DNA from: Myoxocephalus aenaeus
Taxonomy: Eukaryota; Chordata; Actinopteri; Perciformes; Cottidae
Direction: 5' to 3'
Assembly: GCA_038501785.1 (NCBI GenBank)
Contig: JBAMJR010000073.1
Coordinates: 1,863,501 to 1,927,500, forward strand
Length of the DNA: 64,000 bases
Under the pieces are notes generated by a model that was not told where the DNA came from, made no database searches, and saw nothing but the letters and a program-made list of their open reading frames with translations. The first letter of the stretch is position 1; each line of letters starts with the position of its first letter. Made by a program: the position numbers and the translations under genes. Shown here piece after piece: positions 50,317 through 61,102 of this stretch.

Positions 50317-52041
50317 ATGTGTAACAGAATGCTGCGTAAAAGGAAAAGCGCTGCTGTTTCCTTTGCTGTTCTTCTGATGTGTTGTTTGGTGCAAACGATA
50401 GACTGTTATCGACTAAGGAAAACACAAAGACAAGGAGGGGGAAAAGAAGCTGACGCATCCAAAACGATAGGTGTCCAAGAGGGGAAAATTGTGTTCGGGA
50501 GGGTCTTTAAGAACGGAACCAAGAAGCCGTCCTCAAACTCTTCTATGGAGGATGAAGCTGCTTATCAAGCAGACTTTGCAGGTAAGCATCTTTATGAGAT
50601 CCTTTACTGTATTGAATGAAATTGTGATTTGGTTAAATTGACCTTTTTGGTAACTGGACTTACAAACATTTAAAATAACTAATTGTACAGTTCCTTAACT
50701 TTAACAATAATCTCATTCAGGCTGGTCGCACGGTCAAATGCAGGATCCCAGTTCCATGGAAGCAGCATGGAAGGCAATGTCGCCCTCTCTGCATTGTGGT
50801 GGGGACCAGTTGAAGTTCAGTGCAGTGGGACCAGGAGCTTCACAGTTTGCAGTGGAACAAGGTAAAGTGATAGGAATAATTCTCTATAATCGGTTTAAAC
50901 TGTACAATGTTTTTTCTTCTCATTACTGAAGTCACATGGAGACTTTGTTCCCCACAGAAAATGCATCTCCAATGCCTCTGTCCCAAGTCCCTGGCTCATG
51001 TGGCTATGGCATGCAGAGGAACCCCCTTGGACTTGTCTTGTTGGTTCCCTTTGATGGCTGCAATGTGGCTCAAGAGGTAATGCTGTTTGAAACTAAATGT
51101 CGCTATAATCCAGACGTTTAAACAAATGTCTGGATTGAAATACAGAGTGTGTATATATACTGTTAGGATAGGCAAACTATATTCATATTTTGACTAAATT
51201 CATTGATGGCAAATATAGGCCTGTAGACTAATCAACAATGTATTTGTTTACTATGAACATGTAACCTCGACTGTTTGTGACATTTTGGTTTCTGTATTTT
51301 GTTTTCTTCTCAAAGGGTGGAAGTTACGTTCTCCCAATGCGTTGGCAGGGAATTCCAGTTGTACTCTGGTGTCGTAAACCTGCTGCCCAAAAACCCCCAC
51401 AACATCAGACACCCTGGTACCCTCCATCGCCCTATATGCCGCCGCCCCCCTATATGCCGCCGTCTCATGGGATGCCGCCCCCCTATATGCCGCCGTCTCA
51501 TGGGATGCCGCCCCCCTATATGCCACCGTCTCATGGGATGCCGCCCCCCTATATGCCACCGTCTCATGGGATGCCGCCCCCCTATATGCCACCGTCTCAT
51601 GGGATGCCGCCCCCCTATATGCCGCCGTCTCATGGGATGCCGCCCCCCTATATGCCGCCGCCCCGTCCCACGTGCACCCCGTCCCACGTGCACCCCGCCA
51701 TGTCCCACGTGCACCCCGCCATGTCCCACGTGCACCCCGCCATGTCCCACGTGCACCCCGCCATGTCCCACGTGCACCCCGCCATGTCCCACGTGCACCC
51801 CGCCATGTCCCACGTGCACCCCGCCATGTCCCACGTGCACCCCGCCATGTCCCAGGTGCCGCAAGAGGTGCCCGATTTAATGCAGAGAATGCTTCGTTTA
51901 AAGATGCCGATGCCACGGGCGATGCCCCGGGTGCACCCTGCAACTCCCCAAGTGCACCCCATGATGCATAACGACGAAGATGATTCTCTTTCCAGAATTC
52001 ATCAATCGTATTACTTTCGACCCATCGGTACCAGCGCCTAA
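50317..52041 (+). CDS. ZP-N-like secreted Pro/Met/His-rich protein, copy 3
   Basis: Exons 50317-50581, 50721-50861, 50958-51076 and 51316-52041 give 416 residues. Exon 1 lacks 6 bp near the start (MLRKRKS, shared with copy 4). It also lacks 30 bp (the SGLESQVIDG segment), an in-frame loss between ACGG direct repeats unique to this copy. The ZP-N-like module keeps its four cysteines. The tail is the most expanded, with alternating MPPSHGMPPPY units and eight SHVHPAM units. Just before those, one unit is read out of phase as PRPTCTP, adding an extra cysteine. It ends YYFRPIGTSA after the shared 14-nt deletion (junction 52023/52024). An AATAAA lies at 52250-52255. Confidence 0.83.
51430..51851 (+). 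repeat. Expanded coding minisatellites in copy 3
   Basis: 33-bp units encoding MPPSHGMPPPY occupy about 51430-51660, and eight 21-bp SHVHPAM units about 51684-51851. A frameshifted unit at about 51661-51683 reads PTCTP. Confidence 0.95.
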
Positions 52042-54119
52042 CACTACAAAGACACCAGGAATGCTTCATCCTCGACTATATCTCTCTTTCTTCCATCCTT
52101 TTTTCCATCTTTACTTTCCAGTCTCAACAGCTGCACCAATCGCTGCTGCAAAGCCAGCATCAACAGCCCCTCCCTTGGTGGTGCCACAGCATTTACCATA
52201 TGTGCCTTTTCTCCCTCCCTATTCTTGGCTAGCCTGCTCAAACTGTTACAATAAATGTTTTAAATAATAAAGTGACCCTGTCAAGTTAATTTGTACTGTT
52301 TTATTGTTGTGCTTGATTTTTAAGGATTTGCCTATGTTTGAGGATTAAGTGAACAGTCCTTAATGAAGGGCTCTACTTTTGACAACTGAGCTTTTTGATT
52401 ATAGGGAATGTTTTGAATTAGTTGACAGTCGCCTTCAAATGTATACATAATACTTTCTCAAATGTTGTGGCTGTGAAACTGACCATGTTGCCATCATGCC
52501 AGCCTCTACTTTGTCAGTGGGGCTCTAATTGGGCTTTGACTAGACTGTCCACATGGTCGTAATAACTACACGCTATTTAGCATTGGTAGTATGAGTAAAC
52601 TCTTCATGTATAAAGCATTGTTCCAACATTAACACATTAGTATGCAATTCATAAATGTTTTATTCTTGATTATGAGCGTGACTATTATGCGTATCATGAT
52701 TGGGTTTTTATACTTTATAAAGGATCGATTTCCCCATCTGTAATACTACAAACAATTAAGGACTTGTATATTATGAGAATTTATGAAGTGTTAGTAAATT
52801 ATTAAAACATTTCAATGTAATTTATTTTTACGTTATTTAGATGCACTAATGGTTAGGGACTGTTAACATGTGTTTTAATACTGCAATTCATGATTTAATT
52901 CCAGTAGTTACTAGTCATTAAGTATTTTGTGACCTTATCTAACATGAGGACTACCTATGCCTTGCAAAGCTTTTAAAAATAACCGTGAAAGTCTAGCAGT
53001 GCCTGAAGCTAGTCTCAGTTATCTTAACAGAAAAGGGAAATAGACAACGCAAAGTGATACAGAACATATTTATTGCAAGATGCAAACAATGTACTAATGT
53101 TCTTTGCTCATTGTTTGCAAAAAAAGAATGTTTTCGACAGTGGTGATTTTAGGACAACATCCAAGAGGTTATGATTTGATCCACAAAATAAATCAAATTC
53201 CGCTTTCAACACAACTTGGCACAGTGGCAAATACTGCTTCATACGGCTTCAACGTGGGACACACGTTTTGCTCCTGGACCGGGTACAAAAGTGCGTTAAT
53301 AAATGAATTAAGTGTTTACTTATACTTAATGCTATAGCCGGCAGTTATAAAGTGTTACCGTGTCAACAACTGTCAAATTAAATAAAGTTTAATTGAATAT
53401 CTAAACAATATTATTACAGATTTCCAATTGAACTAGATTAATTATAAATAATACATACTCTAATAATAAATACATTATCTTCTCTTTTTTCAAGTAAAAT
53501 AAAGGCTGGATTTAAAACCGAAAGCTATTGAACAATGTGACTATTATATTCTTGTCATCTAAAACTAATATGTCCATTCTAATCTGGTTAAAGTGTCCAC
53601 TTATTTTTTTTGGGGAGCGCCAAGTGAAATAACTTCTCTGACTCTGGCCCAATCCCAATCTTCACCATCGCGGACTTTGAGGCGCGCTCCCGCTAGCGTC
53701 GTGAGGGTTTAGGACTGTCCCATTGTCGAGTATTTGAGGGCTGTTTGGCAGACATTTTGAGCCCTTTATGGTCCCTTTCCGTAAATTAGCATTATATGCC
53801 GAATTTGCCCAAGGGAATTACCCACAATTCATAGCAATGTGATGTTAAACACGCAGTTACCAATGGAAGAATGGAGACATAAAAAATAAAAGAGGTACAT
53901 AGGTGATCAGTCCGATAAATTACATTTACACACCATTAAGGATTTAAGATGGAACATAAAAACACATGAAATCACAGGAATGCAAGCTGAAAAAAATAAT
54001 ATGTATACATATTATTAGTTATTTACACAGATTTATTAATCAATTTTTTTATTTTTATGAAACTGTTTTGACAAAAACGAGTGAATAGATTATTTGAAAT
54101 GACCTCTCATCTCGTGAGG
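52042..54119 (+). other. Copy 3 3' end and spacer 3 (LINE-free)
   Basis: Contains the out-of-frame ancestral tail remnant, the AATAAA signal and AT-rich spacer. It keeps about 39 bp after GACCATG (52488) that spacer 1 lost and copy 4 retains. No gene found. Confidence 0.65.
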
Positions 54120-54128
54120 AAAGAGCCT
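54116..54128. other. Empty LINE insertion site in spacer 3
   Basis: Reads GTGAGG-AAAGA-GCCTGG without interruption (AAAGA at 54120-54124). Spacers 1 and 2 have AAAGA, about 1.16-1.18 kb of LINE, then AAAGA-GCCTGG. This defines the insertion point and its short target duplication. Confidence 0.85.
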
Positions 54129-54914
54129 GGAAGATGTTCAAATCAGGGAATAAAAAGTATAAAATAAATGTCGACAATTATACACACTATTTTTTGGGAT
54201 GTTGTAATGGTACCATGATATATTGCAGCCAAGTGTTGCCCTATTCATATTTACACCCTCACAGCCTCTCACACTCAACCATTTACCAGGTGATGTCAGT
54301 AAGTCCCCGAGGGGTCAGGGTTTGATGGTTTGGCCCACGATCTCACTCGAGTCGAGGGCGACGCTTATCGGACTACACACATGTGATTGGCCGAGTAGCA
54401 TTACGTGAGATGATTTACAACACGTTTCCTGGACCACTGACTGAGAGCCGTAGAGGCAAGAAAAGCTGAACCGGTTAAATAGAAGTGATCCATGAACATG
54501 TTATAATTCTCAATTATTGGTTAGTGACCCCTGATCTAGAGCTTCCTCTGTAGATGGAGTTCGCCTAGCATGGAGCTGTACATATTTTTCCCGGAGTACT
54601 TGTTGGCTTAAATTTGTCCCTCTCCATCCACCTCTTCATGCAGGAACACATGCATTAACACAATTCATCCAAAAGATGGCAGAGTGGCTGTGCTTCTTTT
54701 CTCCCTCAGTTGGTTATGTGGGTTGCTATTAAAATCCCTCCCACCCACCTCCCTCTCGTGACCTGTTGCGCTGACATTTCCCAGGTGGAACCGATTGAAG
54801 GTGATTAGAGAGCAATCAATTTTGCAGAGTTTGATTGGTTGTTGTAGAGAATGTCTCAGAACAAATAGCTGAGGCAACAACAGACGTTGTCAGCTCTTAG
54901 CCTTTCCAGGAATC

Positions 54915-56858
54915 ATGTGTAACAGAATGCTGCGTAAAAGGAAAAGCGCTGCTGTTTCCTTTGCTGTTCTTCTGATGTGTTGTTTGATGCAAACGATAGA
55001 CTGTTATCGACTAAGGAAAACACAAAGACAAGGAGGGCGAAAAGAAGCTGACGCATCCAAAATGATAGGTGTCCAAGAGGGGAAAATTGTGTTCGGGAGG
55101 GTCTTTAAGAACGGGTCAGGCCTTGAGTCACAAGTCATTGACGGAACCAAGAAGCCGTCCTCAAACTCTTCTATGGAGGATGAAGCTGCTTATCAAGCAG
55201 ACTTTGCAGGTAAGCATCTTTATGAGATCCTTTACTGTATTGAATGAAATTGTGATTTGGTTAAATTGACCTTTTTGGTAACTGGATTTACAAACATTTA
55301 AAAGAACTCATTTTGCAGTTCCTTAACTTTAACAATAATCTCATTCAGGCTGGTCGCACGGTCAAATGCAGGATCCCAGTTCCATGGAAGCAGCATGGAA
55401 GGTAATGTCGCCCTCTCTGCATTGTGGTGGGGACCAGTTACAGTTCAGCGCAGTGGGACCAGGAGCTTCACAGTTTGCAGTGGAACAAGGTAATGTGATA
55501 GGAATAATTCTCAGTTTAAACTGTACTTTATTTTTTTTGCTGATCGTAAATGTACATGGAGACTTTGTTCCCCACAGAAAATGCATCTCCAATGCCTCTG
55601 TCCCAAGTCCCTGGCTCATGTGGCTATGGCATGCAGAGGAGCCCCCTTGGGCTTGTCTTATTGGTTCCCTATGATGGCTGCAATGTGGCTCAAGAGGTAA
55701 TGCTGTTTGAAACTAAACCTCACTATAGTCCAGGCATTTAATGAGAAATAACTTCTTTTGTTCCCCCTTGTCTTCAAATTTAACGTGTGTGTATATCTTG
55801 GATTGGCTAACTATATTCATATTTTGACTAAATTGACTGCAAATATAGGCCTGTATACTAACCGATAATTTGACTGAATGTGTAACCTTAACTGGTTTGT
55901 GTGATATTTGTTTCTGTATTTTGTTTTCTTCTCCAAGGGTGGAAGTTACGCTCTCCCAATGCGTTGGCAGGGAATTCCAGTCGTACTCTGGTGTCGTAAA
56001 CCTGCTGCCCAACAAAACCCACAACATCAGACACCCTGGTACCCTCCATCGCCCCATGGGCTGCCGCCGTCCCATGGGCTGCCGCCTCCTTATGGGCTGC
56101 CGGCTCCTTATGTGCCGCCGTCCCATGGGCTGCCGGCCCCCTATGTGCCGCCGTCCCATGGGCTGCCGGCCCCCTATGTGCCGCCGTCCCATGGGCTGCC
56201 GGCCCCCTATGTGCCACCGTCCCATGGGATGCCGCAGGCGGTGTCTGACGTAATGCAGAGGATGCTTCGTTTTACGCTGCCGATGCCCCATGTGCACCCC
56301 GCCATGCCCCATGTGCACCCCGCCATGCCCCATGTGCACCCCCAGATGCATAACCACAAAGATAATTATCTTTCCAGAATCCTTCAATCTTATTACTTTC
56401 TACCCTATGCTAATTACCCATCGATACCAGAACCTACAACTACAAGAAAAACAGAAATACCTAAACCTCCAGTATACCCTTTCTTCCATCCTTACTTTCC
56501 TCACACTCTTCCAGCTGCACCAATCGCCACTGCAGAACTAGCAGCAACAGCCCCTCCCTCTGGGTTTCCGCTTCCTTTCTACCATCACTTTCCTTGGGCC
56601 AGCTTGGGGTCTCTCCAAGAAACTGCAAAACCCATTTCAACCATGACTAAAACTCAGCCACCACTATTACCATATATGCATTTTCTTCCTCAAGATCCTT
56701 TGCTGTCTCCCTATCCCCAACATCCAACCTCCAAACCAGAGACAACAACAACACTAAAGATCAAACCTCCGCCACCGCAGTATGAATATATGCCTTTTCC
56801 ATATCACCCTTTTCTGCCACCCTTTTCACCCCCTCCAACAACAACCACAAAAAACTGA
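54915..56858 (+). CDS. ZP-N-like secreted protein, copy 4, with full-length proline-rich tail
   Basis: Exons 54915-55209, 55349-55489, 55578-55696 and 55938-56858 give 491 residues. The signal peptide and linker match copy 3 (including MLRKRKS) but the SGLESQVIDG segment is kept. The four ZP-N-like cysteines and GGSYALPMRW are conserved. Exon 4 differs strongly: tail units read LPAPYVPPSHG with three PHVHPAM-like units. The 14 nt deleted in copies 1-3 (56406-56419) are present, so translation runs on through LPYANYPSIPEPTTT into about 150 residues of Pro/Thr/Tyr-rich sequence. The stop after PTTTTKN lies at a run of six A (56849-56854). A second proline-rich frame continues beyond it, so a further 1-nt loss is possible. 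An AATAAA lies at 56949-56954. This looks closest to the ancestral form. Confidence 0.85.
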
Positions 56859-57816
56859 TCCCCCACCGCCACAACCTTTTCATCTAAAGCCCCCAATTCC
56901 CTTCATGCCTTATCATCCTACTCTTGGCAAGCGTGCTCAAACTGTTCTAATAAATACTTTAAATAACAAAGTGACCCTGTTGCATTAATTTGTATTGTTG
57001 ACAGTTTTTTTTTTTCGCTTGATTTTTAAGGAGTTGTTTTAAGTTTGTGGATAAAGTGAACAAGGCATTACTTTTTACAAAACTGAGCTTTTTGATTAGA
57101 CAGGGAAAGTTGAGTCTCCTTCAAATTTATACATACTTTCTCAAATGTTGTGGCTATGAAACTGACCATGTTGGCATCTTGTCAGCCTCTACTTGTCAGT
57201 GGGGCTCTAATTGGGGTGTGAGTAGACTGTCCACATTGTGGTACCACAGCTAAGCCATTTCCACAACGAACAAGTTAAGAATAGGGAAATACTGAAAAGA
57301 CTGCTAGATTTGTGCAAACAGCAGCTCTCATTCAGGGGACACGGCGAATGTAAAGAGTCTACACATAAGAGGAACTATGTGGCGCTAAAATGCGGGTTAT
57401 AAGCAGATTCTTTTTTTCCCTCAACTTTGACCCGTGCAGTTTATATATTTGCGGCTGATTTGTGTATTTTTCCGATTCTAAATTTAGTGGCAGAGACAAG
57501 GATCCTCGCAGCAGCACCCTGAATCTGTACACTCCAGTAGAGTAGGTGGCGGTATGTACCTAGTCAAGTTGGTTGCGATCTGCCATTCAAACTGAAGAAG
57601 CAGCAGCTGCAGACTTTTCCTGTGGACACTGTATAACACTTGGACCTGCTGTCCTCCCTGCCCCGCAGTGCATCTCACCCTGCTTGGCAACCCGAGGCGG
57701 GACTGCAAGCAGGTAGTTAGCTCGCTATTAGCTTGCATGCTAGCTAGTGCTCGCTGTTACCTCGAGAGCTAGCGCTGTAGAGATGGTGAGAGGCATATAA
57801 AGGGGGTACCGTTTAA
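56859..57816. other. Copy 4 3' flank and old repeat remnants
   Basis: Homology to the array spacers continues to about 57245. From about 57350 come CTAAAATGCGGGTTATAAGC and further repeat-like sequence. TAAAATGCGGGTTATA (57388-57403) is repeated inverted near 58897-58912, so the fold-back element may sit inside an older inverted-repeat element. No gene seen. Confidence 0.5.
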
Positions 57817-58893
57817 CAACCCTGTCTCCTAAAAATTACGTTCCCCCAGAACTAATACGCATTCTCAATTACGTTCGATCAGAAAAGTATCTCCTCCCTG
57901 ATTATGTTTGTGTTTGACGTATTACAAATACGTTGATAATCGTGTGTTTGTGTTTTCTTGCTTTAAGTATATTTTAATTTCTAAACTCTGCGGAGAAAGT
58001 AGCAGCAAGTGAAGAGGGGCAGGGTGAGGCCGGTAACAGGGCCGGTCTGAAGACCGCTTGCCCGCCGTTGTGAGGCCGGTAATGACCCCCGGTCGCACCG
58101 GTTTTCAGACCGCTTGGCCACCGCCGTTAGTTTCCGGTCGTCTCTGAGTCGGGTTGTTTGGGAATGCAGCCCAAAGTGTGTGATAAACTCCATCTAGTGC
58201 AGTAAACCACTGCAATCATCAGCAGACACTTTGATCTCTGTGGTCAAATTAGCTGCAGCATCTGACGTGAAACGGATTCAAACGGCCGGAAATAGCCACG
58301 GGACACAACATCCGGTTTTCAAAATACTGATATGGATGTGTTCAGAACATTTCTGACCACATCCACACATCTTAACTGTACCAGTAAGTTGTGTTTGACA
58401 TATTACAACATTTCTGTATGACCAGTACTTTGGGCTGCATTCCCAAACAACCCGACTCAGAGAAGACCGGAGCCTAACGGCGGCGGCCAAGCGGTCTGAA
58501 GACCGGTGCGACCGGGGGTCATTACCGGCCTCACAACGGCGGGAAAGTGGTCTTCAGACCGGCCCCGTTACCGGCCTCACCTCGCCCCTCTTCGCTTGCC
58601 GCTACTGAGGGAATCCTTTTTTTTCTTTTTTTCTTTAGAAATTTAAATATGCTTAAATAAAGCAAGAAAACAATAACACAAACACACCATTATAAACATA
58701 TTTGTAATACGTCAAACGCAAACATAAAAACAATAAAACAAAAATACGTGTTTAATCAACGTATACGTGTATAATCAACGTATTTGTAATACGTCAAACA
58801 CAAACATAATCAGGGAGGAGATATGTTTCTGATCAAACGTAATTGAGAATACGTATTAGTTCTGGGGGAACATCATTTTTAGGAGACCGGGTT
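57817..58893. mobile_element. Large fold-back (long inverted repeat) DNA element
   Basis: The left arm (57817-58177) and right arm (58427-58893) are inverted copies around a 249-bp spacer. Matching pieces include GTCTCCTAAAAAT at the outer ends, CCCCCAGAACTAATACG, the GGCCGGTAATGACCCCCGGT region and the inner GGAATGCAGCCCAAAGT. The right arm is about 100 bp longer because of a local duplication of AATCAACGTAT/ATTTGTAATACGTC blocks (58680-58800). The arms switch from AT-rich outside to GC-rich inside. No protein is encoded. The structure fits a fold-back or long-TIR MITE; the superfamily is not assigned. Confidence 0.8.
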
Positions 58894-59451
58894 GCGTATA
58901 ACCCACATTTTACGGTACTGTTGTGTGCGGTGTTTTAGTGCCACAGTTTTGTAGGATTTTTTTGTCATGTTTTGTTATAAATAAATGTGACTGGTTCTTG
59001 TGAATTTGTTGTCGTTGTGTGAATTACGCGGATGTGGACTATATGCATTATCCGTTAATGATGCAGCATCCCGTCATGCGCGTGTTTATGTATCTGCACT
59101 CTACAGTTAGTGTATTTGTAGGTGTTGCACTTCATGTAACATTTTATTTCACTTGTCAAATGTTGCAGTGTTATGTGAATATGAGGTGTTTACACAAAAC
59201 AAATAATAACCGGTAGCTGTGGCGTCATAATGAGGTGATTAGGTTGTTCAGCTGTAGAAAGTGCATGTAGAAAATCCACGGCCCGCCACTGCATTCAATG
59301 CATATGACAGAAATGATTCATATAATGAGAGTAGAAGTTATGACTACCAATGATATCAGGAGTGCATGTAGTATAATAGTAATAATGACAATAAAAGCAG
59401 TAATGGTATTGAAAATAGTATGTGACTAATAATGATAGTAACATGGCTGAT
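58894..59451. other. No gene found
   Basis: AT-rich flank of the fold-back element, with no splice-supported coding sequence and no recognised RNA. Confidence 0.5.
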
Positions 59452-59900
59452 GAAGCAGCCATAACATTGTTTAAATTAATTTGTTCTCTGCACTGTGGGC
59501 AGGATGAAGTTGAAAGCCATGGAGCCCAGAGCTGCTGACGTGCAGCTGGACATGGGTATTGTAACCCAACCACCTTGTATGTCAGTTTATATTAAAGTTG
59601 TAAGCGTATGGCACAGAATAATGTATTTTGTCCTCTGAATCCAAAGGATACCCAAAAAAAACAAAGGAACCAATGCAAACTACTCTGCCTGCCAATTGTT
59701 AAGCCAGGTGACAAAGTTCCCACTTCAAAACCGCCATGTATACGTCAAAGCCAACAACCACTGTTGCTCCTACTGCTTAAACAATAAAATCCAGCAGTAG
59801 CAGCTATCTAGGCCCAATGGGTCCATATGTTCCTTACAACCAGCTCCCCTTTGCTCCATACTTTTCATACAATAAGGCTGGCAAACTTAATTTCTTATGA
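59452..59900 (+). pseudogene. Degenerate fifth ZP-N-like copy
   Basis: 59452-59555 aligns with the second half of ZP-N exon 2. GAAGCAGC and CTCTGCACTGTGG (encoding LHCG) are spaced 26 nt apart versus 20 in the array copies. It ends GACATGG before a GTATTG donor in the same phase 1, and total length is 104 versus 103 nt. The frame starting LHCGQDE hits a stop, while a +1 frame reads MKLKAMEPRAADVQLDMG, so it is broken. Further on, 59640-59900 reads KPTTTVAPTA and GPMGPYVPYNQLPFAPYFSY, resembling the proline-rich tail, with in-frame stops. Exon 3 and the GGSYVLP segment were not found. It is either a pseudogene or a very diverged relative. Confidence 0.55.
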
Positions 59901-60170
59901 ATTTTAAAGTTTCTCAAACCCTAACTGTCCGTCCGGCTTTCTTTCAGGGGCTGCCATGTGATACTGAGCATTCAGTGAGCATGTTTTTCTTTGCACTTTT
60001 GTATTCATGATTCATCTGTAATGAAAATACTATTTCCATTTTGTGTCTTGGTGCTTACACCTCTCTAATCAAAAGCATTTTTAAATATTTTTCTAGATAA
60101 AGAAGTGGATAATGTACTTAACCCATTAAGGAGGACAATCAAATTCACCAAATGTGACGTTTCTACAAAG

Positions 60171-60241
<71 letters not shown>

Positions 60242-61102
60242 CTACATAAATGTACGACCAAATAATTCCATGGCACCTTATAAAATATGATTTTATAAAA
60301 GGTCATTGCTCTACACTCATACTTGCACACCCCACCCCATTCTGTCTGTTCCTATTTCCACATGGTGCTTTCTCCTCTTGGCACCGTGTGACGACGGACA
60401 CACGCACACATCTACATGTGTGCGCATCACTGAAACTTGCCACACGTGACATCAGAACGCAGTGTAATGCTGCACTTTGAGAGCAAGGATGCGTGTCTGT
60501 ATTTTTTCGTTTACTACCATTCTGGGATGTTTGTCAGCTGGAATTATGGAACACTGAGAGTAGGAATAACCACTACCCTGAAAGGCATCCTTTTGCCTTT
60601 GGTGGGGACTTCTGCTTTTTCATTTTTTTATTTCAAGTACCTTAAGAATTGGTTTGCAATCTACAATGCAGGTGAGTCCTTTGTACAGCATGAACGAGTA
60701 TATGATTTTGCTTTTTATTTTACCAGTGATTGGATGTTAGGATGGAAGACCATGCTATGCATTTGTGGTTCAGGAAGTTTGACAATTACTTTTTTAACTA
60801 AAGAAAAATATGACCAGAGACAGAAAAATCTGATAGGAATAGCATCTAATAAATATTATGAATATTGCAATAATTTCATGTTTAAGCCCATGCTGCAATT
60901 ATATTGATCTATGTTGTTTGTTTTATCACAGTAAACATAAAGATACCATGGAGATTAAAGCGATTAAGACAGCCAGCACTCACAGGTTTGATTTCAGTCC
61001 GAGATCTGTGTCCCGCCTTTGAATTTCTTCAGTCTCATATTCCCAGCCAGGGCACTTAGTCCTTCCCCCAACCCTGGCATTTGCTCCAACCTGTCCATAC
61101 AG
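59901..61102. other. No supported gene
   Basis: Contains a (TG)n tract (60173-60238). A 156-codon open frame at 60437-60907 (+) is AT-rich, lacks recognisable domains and is interrupted by plausible GT-AG signals, so it is not called. Confidence 0.5.
60173..60238. repeat. (TG)n microsatellite
   Basis: Pure TG run of about 33 units. Confidence 0.98.

Larger units (their letters stand above)
38004..57245 (+). repeat. Four-unit tandem segmental duplication carrying ZP-N-like genes
   Basis: Four direct repeats start at the shared string ATCTAGAGCTTCCTCT: about 38004, 44392, 49936 and 54534. Unit lengths are about 6.4, 5.5, 4.6 and 2.7 kb. The differences are explained by a LINE upstream of copy 1, LINE insertions in spacers 1 and 2, a replaced segment in spacer 2, coding repeat-number changes and the end of homology after copy 4 near 57245. 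Units 1-3 are nearly identical through promoter, exons, introns and spacer, implying recent duplication or ongoing homogenisation. Confidence 0.95.

Noticed and set aside
60437..60907. 156-codon open frame on the + strand
   Set aside because: AT-rich with no recognisable motif, a plausible donor GTGAGT inside (about 60671), and no neighbouring exon or family resemblance.
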